The notes under the pieces were generated by a model. That model did not search any database. It was not told the DNA's origin and saw nothing but the letters and a program-made list of their open reading frames with translations. Below, piece by piece: positions 44,734 through 53,781 of a stretch of 64,000 bases of DNA. The first letter of the stretch is position 1, and each line of letters starts with the position of its first letter. Source of the DNA: Ruminococcus flavefaciens (GTDB lineage Bacteria > Bacillota > Clostridia > Oscillospirales > Ruminococcaceae). The stretch lies in NCBI RefSeq assembly GCF_900116855.1, contig NZ_UETD01000002.1:1-64000 (forward strand). The letters are read 5' to 3'. A program made the position numbers and the translations under genes.

Positions 44734-45723
44734 ATGGCAAAGATCGTTATACTTGGTTCAGGCGGTTTCGGACTCAGTCTTGCTATAATGGCTGAGCACT
44801 GCGGACACGATGTTACGGTGTGGTCGAAATTCCAGTCGGAGATAGATGATATCCGTTCTCACGGTGAGCACGTTCAGAAGCTACCGGGAGTACCTGTATC
44901 GGAAAGCATTGCAATGACCAGTGATATTTCATGTATAAAGGGCTGCGAGGTGCTTATATTCGGTATACCGTCATCATTTGTTAGGGATGTGGCAAAGGCA
45001 GCTGCTCCTTATGTTGATGATAATATGGTTATCGTAAACACAGGTAAGGGTCTCGAAGAGGGAAGTCTCAAGACTCTCAGCGAGGTCATAAAGGAAGAGA
45101 TACATACGGATAAGCTTGTAGTCCTTTCAGGTCCTTCACACGCAGAGGAGCTTGCAAGATGCGTTCCGACAACAATAGTTGCGGCTTCTGAAAATCATGA
45201 TGCGGCTGAGTTGGTACAGAGGGAATTCGGAAACAGCTATCTCAGGATATACCTTAATGATGATGTAAAGGGCTGTGAGATAGGCGGAGCTCTGAAGAAT
45301 ATAATAGCACTGTGTGTGGGCATATGTGACGGTCTTGGCTACGGTGATAACACAAAGGCGGCGCTTATGACAAGAGGCATACATGAGATCGCTCGCCTTG
45401 GCAAAGCCTGTGGAGCTAATATCGCCACATTCAGTGGTCTTACAGGAATAGGTGATCTTATAGTTACCTGCACAAGTATGCACAGCCGTAACAGGCGCGC
45501 GGGCATACTTATCGGACAGGGAGTTTCTCCCGAGGAAGCTGTCGAGCGTGTGGGCACTGTAGAAGGTTACTTCTGCTGCAAGGCTGCATATGATCTTGCC
45601 AAGCGCCTTGGCGTTGAAATGCCTATAACGGAGCAGCTCAATGAGGTGCTTTTCAACGGCGGAGACGTAAGACTTGCTCTCGGCGCGCTCATGAACCGTC
45701 CGCAGAACTATGAGGAAATATAA
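44734..45723 (+). CDS. gpsA: Glycerol-3-phosphate dehydrogenase (NAD(P)+)
   Basis: A 329-residue enzyme reducing dihydroxyacetone phosphate to glycerol 3-phosphate. GSGGFGLSLAIMAEHCGHDVTVW is the Rossmann loop, LSGPSHAEE and the catalytic region CEIGGALKNIIALCVGICDGLGYGDNTKAALMTRG are typical. TSMHSRNRRAGILIGQG is a substrate-binding stretch. The three-gene order der-plsY-gpsA is a common Firmicute cluster. Confidence 0.97.
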   Translation: MAKIVILGSGGFGLSLAIMAEHCGHDVTVWSKFQSEIDDIRSHGEHVQKLPGVPVSESIAMTSDISCIKGCEVLIFGIPSSFVRDVAKAAAPYVDDNMVIVNTGKGLEEGSLKTLSEVIKEEIHTDKLVVLSGPSHAEELARCVPTTIVAASENHDAAELVQREFGNSYLRIYLNDDVKGCEIGGALKNIIALCVGICDGLGYGDNTKAALMTRGIHEIARLGKACGANIATFSGLTGIGDLIVTCTSMHSRNRRAGILIGQGVSPEEAVERVGTVEGYFCCKAAYDLAKRLGVEMPITEQLNEVLFNGGDVRLALGALMNRPQNYEEI

Positions 45724-45748
45724 GCAATTCTTTACGAGGTGAGTTCAA

Positions 45749-47287
45749 TTGATTAAAATATGCGATTACAGAGGACATATCCGTAACTGGAGAGAGCTTT
45801 GCAAGGAGCTTGGCATTGATGATACTCTTACCAGAGAAGAACGCGAGAAGGCTATTATTGTAGCCGCTTACGAAAAATGGGGCAAAGAGCTCGCAGATCA
45901 TTTTTACGGAATGTTCGCATTTTCACTTTATGATACAGAAAAGGACAAGTATTTCTGCCTGAGAGATCAGTTCGGAACAAAACCTTTCTATTATTATATC
46001 ACAGCAGATAACAGGCTGCTCTGCGGTACTTATATAAGAGATATAATGAAACAGCAGGGCTTTGTTAAAGAGCTCAACGTTGATATGCTCCAGATCTACA
46101 TGACCCTCACATATGTAGCCGGTGAGGATACATTCTTTAAAGGTCTGAAAAAACTCATGCCGGGACACTGGCTTGAATTTGAAAACGGAAAGCTTACTGT
46201 TGAACGCTACTGGACCCCTGAGTTCCATGCGGACGACAGCAAGTCTCTTGATGACTGGGCAGATGAGATACACGAAACTCTGAAGAATATCTTCCCAGAA
46301 GTAAAGGATCAGGATGAGATCGCGGAGTCGTTCCTTTCAGGCGGAGTTGATTCTTCATATGTTCTCGCTATGTCTGACGCAAAAAGAGCTGATTCCTGCG
46401 GTTATGATGAGGAGCGTTTTGATGAGTCGAGAGTCGCTGCAAAGACAGCTGAGCTGCTCAATGTTGAGCATAGCATCGCGAAGATACAGCCTCAGGACTT
46501 CTTTGATATAGTTCCTTTTGTAATGTATAATATGGAACAGCCGCTTGGAGATGCTTCAGCTATCGTATTCACTCTTGGCTGTAAGGCAACTGCTGAGCAT
46601 ACAAAGCTTTGCTATTCGGGCGAGGGAGCTGATGAGTTCTTCGGCGGATATAATATGTACAGAAACGCAGAGCGTTATGGCGATAACCTCAAGACCTTCT
46701 ATGTAGGCAATACAAATATAATGAAAGAAGATGAAAAGCAGCGTATTCTCAAGCATTATGATCCGGATGTGCTTCCGATCAATCTTGTAAAGTATATATA
46801 TGACGAGACCGAGGGACTTGATCCTCTCACAAAGATGTCGGATGTTGATATCCAGATATGGCTTGAGGGAGATATCTACCTCAATGTCGACAAGATGAGC
46901 ACAGCCTGTGGACTGGAGATCCGTATGCCGCTTACAGACAGAAGGATATTCGACATCGCCTCTCGTATGCCTTCAAAGTATAAGGTGAACGAGGAGACAA
47001 ATAAGGTAGCTTTCAGAACAGCTGCAGCAAAGGTTCTTCCTGAGGAGATCGCATTCAGAAAGAAGCTCGGTTTCATTGTGCCGATAAGAATATGGCTTGC
47101 AGACGAGCGCTACAATGCCGATGTACGCGCAAAGTTCAAAAGTGACATGGCAGCTCAGTTCTTTGATTTGGATGAGATCAATGCGATATTTGATGAATAT
47201 GTAGGCGGAAATTCTGATAATTGGCGTAAGGTTTGGACCATTTATACATTCCTCGTATGGTATGAGGAGTATTTCGTAAAGAGATAA
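45749..47287 (+). CDS. Asparagine synthetase-like protein with truncated glutaminase domain
   Basis: A 512-residue protein from TTG with GAGGTGAG upstream. Residues 190-500 are the ATP-dependent synthetase domain, with the PP-loop FLSGGVDSSYVL (195-206), SGEGADEFFGGY and the IRMPLTDRR region. The N-terminal part aligns only from the middle of the class II glutaminase (YEKWG...HFYGMFAFSLYD, LRDQFGTKPFYYY). The usual N-terminal Cys and the R-G-P-D segment are absent, and only 25 bp separate it from gpsA, so no upstream piece exists. It should not hydrolyse glutamine and may use ammonia or another amine. AsnB itself may be elsewhere. Confidence 0.85.
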   Translation: MIKICDYRGHIRNWRELCKELGIDDTLTREEREKAIIVAAYEKWGKELADHFYGMFAFSLYDTEKDKYFCLRDQFGTKPFYYYITADNRLLCGTYIRDIMKQQGFVKELNVDMLQIYMTLTYVAGEDTFFKGLKKLMPGHWLEFENGKLTVERYWTPEFHADDSKSLDDWADEIHETLKNIFPEVKDQDEIAESFLSGGVDSSYVLAMSDAKRADSCGYDEERFDESRVAAKTAELLNVEHSIAKIQPQDFFDIVPFVMYNMEQPLGDASAIVFTLGCKATAEHTKLCYSGEGADEFFGGYNMYRNAERYGDNLKTFYVGNTNIMKEDEKQRILKHYDPDVLPINLVKYIYDETEGLDPLTKMSDVDIQIWLEGDIYLNVDKMSTACGLEIRMPLTDRRIFDIASRMPSKYKVNEETNKVAFRTAAAKVLPEEIAFRKKLGFIVPIRIWLADERYNADVRAKFKSDMAAQFFDLDEINAIFDEYVGGNSDNWRKVWTIYTFLVWYEEYFVKR

Positions 47288-47293
47288 AAATAT

Positions 47294-47322
47294 GCCCGTG
47301 GGAAGACTCTCACGGGCTTTTT
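47294..47322. terminator. Terminator after the asparagine synthetase-like gene
   Basis: GCCCGTG, ten-base loop, CACGGGC, TTTTT. On the minus strand the stem is followed by ATATTTTTA, so it may also end the tfoX-like gene. Confidence 0.85.
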
Positions 47323-47325
47323 GCA

Positions 47326-47637
47326 TTATTTGTTCTTCTTAGCAGGCAGTTCTTCATAGACAGAAGTGATTAGATTATTTAGAAAATCCTTGTCATCAAC
47401 TTCTGTTACCAGTATCATCTTCTTAGCACCATCATACGGCAGTTCGAGCGGCGCGTCGGGCATCAGTTCTCTGGCAGATCTGACATCTTTGACGAGTAAT
47501 CTGTCATCATATACGCCTCCGATGATCTTATTCTGATAATAAATAATAAATTCTCCCATCATTGCTCTGTATGTAATTCCGTCCAGTTCCGAAAGCTGTT
47601 CCAGTATAAAGTTAAGATAATCTTTGCTTGATGCCAT
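47326..47637 (-). CDS. TfoX N-terminal-domain protein
   Basis: A 103-residue stand-alone TfoX/Sxy N-terminal domain. LDGITYRAMMGEFIIYYQNKIIGG and VYDDRLLVK are typical, and AKKMILV fits the final strand. In gammaproteobacteria TfoX controls competence, but the single-domain proteins of Firmicutes have no proven role. GAGGAG precedes the ATG. It follows the hom terminator on the same strand. Confidence 0.85.
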   Translation of the reverse strand: MASSKDYLNFILEQLSELDGITYRAMMGEFIIYYQNKIIGGVYDDRLLVKDVRSARELMPDAPLELPYDGAKKMILVTEVDDKDFLNNLITSVYEELPAKKNK

Positions 47638-47661
47638 AGTGAACTCCTCATTGTGTTATAT

Positions 47662-47696
47662 AAAAAGATACTTCCAAAAGATATCGGAAGTATCTT
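47662..47696 (-). terminator. Terminator of hom
   Basis: On the minus strand AAGATACTTCC, ten-base loop, GGAAGTATCTT then TTT. Confidence 0.85.
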
Positions 47697-47706
47697 GTAT
47701 TGGTTA

Positions 47707-48900
47707 TTATTCGAGAACAGGGAGACAAGCGAGAGCTCCAAGTTCCTTAGCCTTTTCTTCTGCCTGAGCGAAAGTAAGCTCCTTCTCAGTAACAAATGAC
47801 ATACCGTTGTCATTGTTGTAAACCTCAACGCCCTCGATTGCTGAGCCTGATGGAACTCTGAAGTACCAACGTGATCTGAATTCATCGATCTTTGAAACAA
47901 ATGAGTCGTCCGAAGCAGATTCCCATGACTGTGATAAAACTGTTACCTTGTGCTTTACAGCTTCAATAACGTCACCCAGAACAGCACTTGCAGTAGGAAG
48001 CTTTCCTGCACCGCGTCCGTAGAACATAGTCTGGTCTATACCGTCACCGTAGACGAGAACCGCATTGAATACATCATTAACACCTGACATAATGTTGTCA
48101 TAGGAAACAAGCGTAGGCATTACACAGGGGAGAATATTTCCGTTATCGAGCTTTGTAACGGAAGCAACGAGCTTTATAGAATAGCCGAGTACATCAGAAG
48201 CTTCTACGTCACAGAGCTGAATATCCTTGATTCCCTTTGTGTAAACGCTCTTGGGATAAACGTGCTTTCCAAAAACGAGAGAAGATATAATGCATATCTT
48301 GCGGCAGGCGTCATGACCTTCGATATCAGCTGTAGGGTCCTTCTCGGCGTAACCGAGTTCCTGAGCAAGCTTCAGAGCTTCGTCAAAAGGCATATTATCA
48401 TTATACATCTTTGTGAGGATGAAGTTTGTTGTACCGTTAAGGATACCTGCTACCTTTGTGATCTCATTGGCAGCGAGGCAGCGGTGAAGAGGTCTGATGA
48501 TAGGGATAGCTCCGCCGACGCTTGCTTCAAAGAAGAAGTTACAGTTGTGTTCCTTGGCTGCTTTAAGAAGAATATCGCCTTTTTCTGCAACAAGCTCCTT
48601 GTTTGAAGTAGAAACGCTTTTGCCCTTTTCAAGGCAGGCTTTAACGAATGTGAAAGCAGGCTCAACACCTCCCATACACTCAGCAACGGAAACTACTTCA
48701 TCATCATTGAGGATATCATCAAAGTTTTTGGTGAACTTATCGGCGTAAGGAGAGTCCGGAAAATCTCTGAGATCGAGGATATACTTTATATCCATTTCCA
48801 TGCCTGCGCGCTTCTCGATGATCTTCTTATTCTTATAGAAAAGCTCGACTACGCCTGAGCCAACAACACCATGACCTAAAACTGCAAATTTAACTGACAT
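47707..48900 (-). CDS. hom: Homoserine dehydrogenase
   Basis: A 397-residue enzyme reducing aspartate semialdehyde to homoserine, the branch to threonine and methionine. KFAVLGHGVVGSGVVELF is the nucleotide-binding start, NKELVAEKG and FFEASVGGAIPIIRPL follow, and GTTNFIL and GYAEKDPTADIEGHDACRK form the active site. The C-terminal 60 residues replace the full ACT domain seen in longer forms. The ACT protein upstream in the operon may supply regulation. CGGAGG lies upstream of the ATG. Confidence 0.96.
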   Translation of the reverse strand: MSVKFAVLGHGVVGSGVVELFYKNKKIIEKRAGMEMDIKYILDLRDFPDSPYADKFTKNFDDILNDDEVVSVAECMGGVEPAFTFVKACLEKGKSVSTSNKELVAEKGDILLKAAKEHNCNFFFEASVGGAIPIIRPLHRCLAANEITKVAGILNGTTNFILTKMYNDNMPFDEALKLAQELGYAEKDPTADIEGHDACRKICIISSLVFGKHVYPKSVYTKGIKDIQLCDVEASDVLGYSIKLVASVTKLDNGNILPCVMPTLVSYDNIMSGVNDVFNAVLVYGDGIDQTMFYGRGAGKLPTASAVLGDVIEAVKHKVTVLSQSWESASDDSFVSKIDEFRSRWYFRVPSGSAIEGVEVYNNDNGMSFVTEKELTFAQAEEKAKELGALACLPVLE

Positions 48901-48920
48901 AAAAAGAAAACCTCCGTAAA

Positions 48921-49364
48921 CTATTCGGCAGAGAGTATCTTGACCTCTAAAACGCCGTCCAGTTCAGTAATTGAATTTAGTGCAGCGAGTTCTTCATCGT
49001 ACTCGCCGGTAAGCCTGAGTGAAATATTGACAGCAGCCGCGCCGTCCACGGGGATACTCTGATTAACAGTCAAAATATTAGCATTCAGGTTATGAAGAAA
49101 AACAAGAGCGCTTGAAAGAATACCGGGACTGTCACTGAGGAGCAGATAGATATTGACGATCTTCCTGTTAAACAGCTCTTCATATGAAAAAACGCTGTCC
49201 TTATATTTGTAGTAAGCACTTCTTGAAATGCCGATACGCTTGCAGGCTGACGCGAAGCTTTTTTCGCCTTTCTGTGCCATGAGTTTTTTTACCTCAAGGA
49301 CTTTTGTGAAGACCTCGGGGAGTATCCTTGCATCGGCAACGATAAGCTGTGATTTGGTATCCAT
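48921..49364 (-). CDS. UPF0735 ACT-domain protein (PheB-like)
   Basis: A 147-residue protein: N-terminal helix-turn-helix-like part (CKRIGISRSAYYKYKDSVF) and a C-terminal ACT domain (about 70-145, VNIYLLLSDSPGILSSALVFLH). The family is conserved next to hom in Firmicutes and is thought to sense an amino acid. Binding of threonine or another pathway end product is likely but unproven. It starts the operon behind a consensus promoter; hom follows 20 bp later. Confidence 0.92.
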   Translation of the reverse strand: MDTKSQLIVADARILPEVFTKVLEVKKLMAQKGEKSFASACKRIGISRSAYYKYKDSVFSYEELFNRKIVNIYLLLSDSPGILSSALVFLHNLNANILTVNQSIPVDGAAAVNISLRLTGEYDEELAALNSITELDGVLEVKILSAE

Positions 49365-49427
49365 AGAAAATCACCTTATTTTTTGATAATCGTCCACCAC
49401 TGATGAACAATTGTATTCTACTTAATT

Positions 49428-49456
49428 ACTATAACATTTTTTACGCCTTTTGTCAA
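49428..49456 (-). promoter_or_regulatory. Promoter of the ACT-hom operon
   Basis: On the minus strand TTGACA and TATAGT 17 bp apart, about 65 bp before the ATG. Confidence 0.85.
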
Positions 49457-49504
49457 GACTAAAAAAATCAAGTTTACCGTGGTTAATTTATGTATATTGC
49501 TATT

Positions 49505-49531
49505 AAAAAGTCCGCAGATTTCTGCGGACTT
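49505..49531 (-). terminator. Terminator of rarA
   Basis: On the minus strand AAGTCCGCAGA-AA-TCTGCGGACTT then TTT. Confidence 0.85.
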
Positions 49532-49533
49532 GC

Positions 49534-50808
49534 TTATTTATCGGCTTCGCTCAGAAGCTTTTGTCTGTACTGGTAAGCTGACTGCTCCTGTTTATTCTCA
49601 CCGTAATGATAATAAATGCGGTCTTTAAGTGCATCGGGGAGGTACTGCTGTTTTACATAGTGATTAGGGAAGTCATGAGGGTAAAGATAATGCTGTCCCA
49701 CGACCTTGGCACCCTTGCCGTCAAAGTGAACATTCTGGAGATGCCTTGGAAAATCAAGAGCATCGCAGCTTTTCAGATCGTCCAGAGCGGCATCAATAGC
49801 CATGCAGGCACTGTTGGACTTCGGTGCTGTTGCCATTAAAATTATCGCTTCGGCGATGGGGAGCTTAGCTTCGGGAAGTCCTAATTGTAATGCCGAGTCA
49901 ACGCAGGCTTTAACGATGGGCACAGCCATAGGGTAGGCGAGTCCCACGTCTTCTGACGCAATACAGAGCATACGCCTGCAAAGCGAGATAATATCTCCGG
50001 CGGCGATCAGACGCGCAGCATAGTGCAGTGCGGCGTTTTCGTCAGAGCCGCGGACAGACTTGTGAAAGGCTGACAGAATATCGTAATGCTGGTCTCCGTC
50101 TCGGTCATAGCGCATATTGCTGCGCTGTGCAAGAACTTCAAGGGAGTCTTCGGTTATGGTTACTTTACCGTCAGAGGGCTCTCCGCAGACGACCGCAAGC
50201 TCAGCCGTGTTCATTGCCTTGCGGACGTCACCGCCGCAGCTAAAGGCTATACGGGTTATAATGTCATCGGAAGCTTCTATTTCATAGCCGTTTTCCTCCG
50301 ACATGATTCTGAAAGCGCGTTTTATCGCAGGTATGAGCTGCTCGGCAGTAACAGGCTTGAACTCAAAAACAGTGCTTCGGCTTATGACAGCATTATATAC
50401 AGCGAAATACGGGTTTTCCGTAGTCGAAGCAATAAGTGTTATCTCGCCGTTTTCGATGTATTCCAGAAGACTCTGCTGCTGCTTTTTATTCAGGTACTGT
50501 ATCTCGTCAAGATAGAGCAGTATACCGTTTTCGCTTCCGAATGTGCCTATCTCGGCTACTACATCCTTGATGTCAGAGAGGGAAGCGTTTGTACCATTGA
50601 GCTTATACAGCGACATACCACAGTTTTCGGCGATAATACGCGCAACGGTTGTCTTGCCCACGCCCGACGGACCATAGAATATCATATTCGGAACTGTTCC
50701 GCTTTCGATAATGCGTCGAAGCGGCTTTCCATCGGCGAGTATGTGTTCCTGACCGACAACATCAGCAAGTGTTTTCGGGCGTATTTTATCGGCTAATGGT
50801 GCAGACAT
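49534..50808 (-). CDS. rarA: Replication-associated recombination ATPase RarA (MgsA)
   Basis: A 424-residue AAA+ protein of the clamp-loader clade. PLADKIRPKTLADVVGQEHIL begins the family, Walker A is GPSGVGKTT (about 45-53), Walker B LLYLDEIQYLNKKQQ. DFPRHLQNVHFDG and YLYPHDFPNHYVKQQYLPD are C-terminal tetramerisation signatures. It acts at stalled replication forks. The gene overlaps no other; the VOC gene ends 18 bp upstream. Confidence 0.96.
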   Translation of the reverse strand: MSAPLADKIRPKTLADVVGQEHILADGKPLRRIIESGTVPNMIFYGPSGVGKTTVARIIAENCGMSLYKLNGTNASLSDIKDVVAEIGTFGSENGILLYLDEIQYLNKKQQQSLLEYIENGEITLIASTTENPYFAVYNAVISRSTVFEFKPVTAEQLIPAIKRAFRIMSEENGYEIEASDDIITRIAFSCGGDVRKAMNTAELAVVCGEPSDGKVTITEDSLEVLAQRSNMRYDRDGDQHYDILSAFHKSVRGSDENAALHYAARLIAAGDIISLCRRMLCIASEDVGLAYPMAVPIVKACVDSALQLGLPEAKLPIAEAIILMATAPKSNSACMAIDAALDDLKSCDALDFPRHLQNVHFDGKGAKVVGQHYLYPHDFPNHYVKQQYLPDALKDRIYYHYGENKQEQSAYQYRQKLLSEADK

Positions 50809-50826
50809 AGCAGTTCTCCTTTCATT

Positions 50827-51177
50827 TTACTTTGCAGGTGCAGTCATTTCAATGTGATTGCCCTCAGGATCAACAAACTCTGCCACCCAGTTATTTCCTA
50901 TGCGGGTTATAGGGAAGCAGATCTCTTTTCCCTTGAGCTTGGCATCAAGAAGTTTGAGATCGTCAACGCTGAAACTCGGTATGCAGTTGCTTCCAAATTC
51001 GTGAGTTTCGTTAGTAAGTTTATAAGCGAACAATCCAAGACGGAAGCCGTTTACTTCAAAAACGCTGTACAATTCATCTCTTTCAGTAACTTCCTGTTCA
51101 AAAAGTTCCTCATAGAACTTTATTGCTCTATCCATATCATTTACGCAAAGATAGAGTGAATTAATGTGAAGATCCAT
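50827..51177 (-). CDS. VOC (glyoxalase/bleomycin-resistance fold) protein
   Basis: A 116-residue single-module protein with paired beta-alpha-beta-beta-beta units: LYLCVNDMDRAIKFYEELFEQEV at the start and VAEFVDPEGNHIEMT at the end. Such proteins bind metals and act as glyoxalases, dioxygenases or antibiotic-binding proteins; the substrate cannot be told. AAGGTATT lies upstream of the ATG. It lies in a run of minus-strand genes with the Nudix gene 15 bp upstream. Confidence 0.85.
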   Translation of the reverse strand: MDLHINSLYLCVNDMDRAIKFYEELFEQEVTERDELYSVFEVNGFRLGLFAYKLTNETHEFGSNCIPSFSVDDLKLLDAKLKGKEICFPITRIGNNWVAEFVDPEGNHIEMTAPAK

Positions 51178-51192
51178 ATTAAATACCTTGTT

Positions 51193-51633
51193 TTATGATA
51201 ATCGGAATATGTATTGTTTGTATACAATATCCAGTGCCCAGTTCTGCATTTCCCAGAACATTTTTCCTTTGATGTTTTCGTACTTGATCCACAAGAATTC
51301 ATGGTCATCTTCGGTCGGCGAGGATACTTTTGAGATAAACTCACCGGTATAATAGGTCTGGACGGGGTGAAAATAACCTATTTCATTGTGAAAGCAATAT
51401 GTCTCGGCAGAGCATACTTTTGCTTTTACAGAAACTGTATATCCTGTTTCTTCAAGACTTTCTCTTTTTACGCAATCAGAGTGAGATTCGCCATTTTCTA
51501 TTCCGCCGCCAACAAAGAAATATCCTTTAGGAGTATGTATCACACCGATCTTTCCATTGCAGACAGGGATAACGTATGCGCCCTCTCTGTCGCAGTATTG
51601 TATGTTTTCTTTTGATCCGAATATCCTGTGCAT
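51193..51633 (-). CDS. Nudix hydrolase
   Basis: A 146-residue pyrophosphohydrolase with a complete Nudix box, GGGIENGESHSDCVKRESLE then ETGY (about residues 42-65), matching G-x5-E-x7-R-E-U-x-E-E-x-G-U. The substrate (nucleotide sugar, oxidised dNTP or cap-like RNA end) is not clear. It is followed closely by the VOC and rarA genes on the same strand. Confidence 0.9.
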   Translation of the reverse strand: MHRIFGSKENIQYCDREGAYVIPVCNGKIGVIHTPKGYFFVGGGIENGESHSDCVKRESLEETGYTVSVKAKVCSAETYCFHNEIGYFHPVQTYYTGEFISKVSSPTEDDHEFLWIKYENIKGKMFWEMQNWALDIVYKQYIFRLS

Positions 51634-51653
51634 AATAATTTCTATAAAATAAG

Positions 51654-51676
51654 GGGACGGACAGTTCGTCCGTCCC
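51654..51676 (-). terminator. Terminator-like hairpin after glyA
   Basis: GGGACGGAC-loop-GTCCGTCCC; on the minus strand it is followed by CTTATTTTA, a weak T-run. Confidence 0.6.
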
Positions 51677-51690
51677 TTGATGATTATTGA

Positions 51691-52947
51691 TTACTTATAA
51701 AGAGGGAACTTCTCGCAGATAGCGTTTACGCCTGCACGAATCTCATCAGCCTTGTTCTCGAAATCTGTAGCGCAGAGGTAGATGTATTCAGCGATCTTTT
51801 CCATTTCTTCAACGCCGAGACCTCTTGTTGTAACAGCAGGAGTACCGATTCTGATACCGCTTGTTACGAAAGGCTTCTCGGGGTCGTTGTGGATAGCGTT
51901 CTTGTTTACTGTGATATATACCTCGTCCAGTCTGCGCTCAAGCTCCTTTCCTGTGATGTTGAAGGGACGGAGGTCAACCAGCATGAGGTGGTTGTCTGTA
52001 CCGCCGGAAACGAGGTTGAAGCCTCTCTTGAGGAGACCGTCAGCCAGTGCCTTTGCATTGGCAACTATTCTCTGCTGATATTCCTTGAACTCGGGCTTGA
52101 GAGCCTCGCCGAAGCATACAGCCTTAGCAGCAATAGTGTGCATAAGAGGACCGCCCTGTGTTCCGGGGAAGATAGCAGAATTGATCTTCTTAGCCAAGAA
52201 CTCGTTGTTTGTAAGGATAAGTCCGCCTCTTGGACCGCGGAGAGTCTTGTGAGTTGTAGTAGTGACAATATCAGCATAGGGAACAGGGGACTCGTGGCAG
52301 CCTGCAGCAACAAGACCTGCGATATGAGCCATATCAACCATAAGGAGTGCTCCGACTGCTCTTGCTATCTCGGAAAGACGCTTGAAGTCGATAGCGCGGG
52401 GATATGCAGAAGCACCTGCAACGATAAGACGCGGCTTAGTCTTGTTTGCAAGCTTGTAAAGCTCATCATAGTTGATAGTCTCTGTCTCGTCATCAAGACC
52501 GTATGATACAAAGTTGAAGTACTTACCGGAAAGGTTTACGGGTGAGCCGTGTGTAAGGTGTCCGCCGTCAGCAAGGCTCATTCCGAGAACAGTGTCACCG
52601 GGCTGAAGAACTGCAAAGTAAACAGCTGTATTAGCCTGAGCACCTGAATGGGGCTGAACGTTAGCATATTTAGCACCGAAGAGCTTGCAGGCTCTCTCGA
52701 TAGCGATTTCCTCTACCTCGTCAACGCACTGACATCCGCCGTAGTAACGCTTTCCGGGATATCCCTCAGCATATTTGTTTGTAAGAACACTTCCCATAGC
52801 AGCCATAACAGCAGGGGAAACGATATTTTCGCTTGCGATGAGCTCGAGATTTCTCTGCTGGCGAGCAAGCTCCTTGCCCATAGCCTCGCCTACAGCAGGA
52901 TCATAGCCTTTAACGAAGCCGATTGAATCCATAAGATCGTTGTACAT
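51691..52947 (-). CDS. glyA: Serine hydroxymethyltransferase
   Basis: A 418-residue PLP enzyme interconverting serine and glycine with tetrahydrofolate. Recognisable segments are [61 protein letters not shown] and the PLP-lysine motif [15 protein letters not shown]. The ATG at 52947 has AAGGAG upstream; a start three codons earlier is less likely. A consensus promoter (52998-53026) lies 50 bp away. Confidence 0.97.
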   Translation of the reverse strand: MYNDLMDSIGFVKGYDPAVGEAMGKELARQQRNLELIASENIVSPAVMAAMGSVLTNKYAEGYPGKRYYGGCQCVDEVEEIAIERACKLFGAKYANVQPHSGAQANTAVYFAVLQPGDTVLGMSLADGGHLTHGSPVNLSGKYFNFVSYGLDDETETINYDELYKLANKTKPRLIVAGASAYPRAIDFKRLSEIARAVGALLMVDMAHIAGLVAAGCHESPVPYADIVTTTTHKTLRGPRGGLILTNNEFLAKKINSAIFPGTQGGPLMHTIAAKAVCFGEALKPEFKEYQQRIVANAKALADGLLKRGFNLVSGGTDNHLMLVDLRPFNITGKELERRLDEVYITVNKNAIHNDPEKPFVTSGIRIGTPAVTTRGLGVEEMEKIAEYIYLCATDFENKADEIRAGVNAICEKFPLYK

Positions 52948-52997
52948 TATAAGCACTCCTTTAAAATAGTGAATTTGCGCAAATGCATTACTTTATA

Positions 52998-53026
52998 ATT
53001 ATACATTAACTTTCCTGAAATTTCAA
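52998..53026 (-). promoter_or_regulatory. Promoter of glyA
   Basis: On the minus strand TTGAAA and TATAAT 17 bp apart. The leader contains the short palindrome ATTTGCGCAAAT. Confidence 0.8.
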
Positions 53027-53056
53027 TAGGAAAACAGAAAAAAGTTTACAAACAGC

Positions 53057-53099
53057 AAAAAAACTGCCTGTCAGTACTTTTTTGCGAAAGTCAGGCAGT
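53057..53099 (-). terminator. Terminator of the dockerin-DinB operon
   Basis: On the minus strand ACTGCCTG, 21-base loop, CAGGCAGT, then seven T residues. Confidence 0.85.
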
Positions 53100-53100
53100 C

Positions 53101-53761
53101 TCACGATTTTTTCAGTTTATTCTTTATGCGAAGGCAGGCTTCGGTATGCATTATCCAATGCCGTGAGAATGGCATTTGGATAAGACCGCGTATATCCTTC
53201 CCGCACCAGTAATCTATGAGCCAGACAGCATTTTCGTCAGTACTTACAGTATTAAGCGAAATAAGCCGGTCTTTCCGCTCAGGAGATATTTTATTTTTCA
53301 GCATATCAAAGGGGAGTTTTGACAATACAGACTCTGTGCTCTTCTTTACTTCAACGATGTATGTATATAGTTCATCAATATTGAGTTTTGCAGAAAAATC
53401 GGCAATATCCTGACCGACAAGTTCATTACCTGTTGTTATTATCGGAGAATTGATACGATCCTTGTAGTTCCCCGAGAAAAATATCTGCTCATCGTCATTT
53501 ATAAGAGTATGAGCAACTATATCTTCAATGCGGAATATATGCCAGAGTGAATAGGCTATGTTTTTGCTGTGGTACCCATCAGCATTTATAAATGGAATAA
53601 CATTGAAGTCATCGCGTTCTAATTCTTCTTTGAATGAGAGTAATGTTTCCGTAAGCCGGTCTCTAAGATGAAATAGTAAATCTATTCCACTATTGTAGGT
53701 ATCTTTTTTTTCTGAGCTTTGCCTGCATTGATCTGTTAAGCTCTGACCATTCTTTGTTCAT
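53101..53761 (-). pseudogene. DinB-like protein with frameshift in an A8 tract
   Basis: An ATG at 53761 with AAGGATG upstream opens a frame (MNKEWSELNRSMQAKLRKK) that reaches eight A residues (minus strand, 53704-53711) and stops soon after. Shifting by one base gives an open frame to TGA at 53101 (DTYNSGIDLLFHLRDRLTE onward, ending KNKLKKS). Seven A residues would fuse them into about 219 residues resembling DinB/YfiT-like four-helix proteins with His residues (NADGYHSKNIAYSLWHIF, SRHWIMH). The tract may be a true mutation, phase-variable, transcriptionally slipped or a sequencing error. It lies 20 bp downstream of the dockerin gene. Confidence 0.75.
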
Positions 53762-53781
53762 AGAAACATCCTTATTAATCA

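Noticed and set aside
49365..49533. T-box or amino-acid riboswitch before the ACT-hom operon
   Set aside because: The leader after the promoter is only about 60 bases and lacks the T-box sequence and any terminator.
50086..50796. 236-codon plus-strand frame opposite rarA
   Set aside because: Antisense shadow of a well-supported AAA+ ATPase gene.
51889..52506. 205-codon plus-strand frame opposite glyA
   Set aside because: Antisense shadow; no independent signals.
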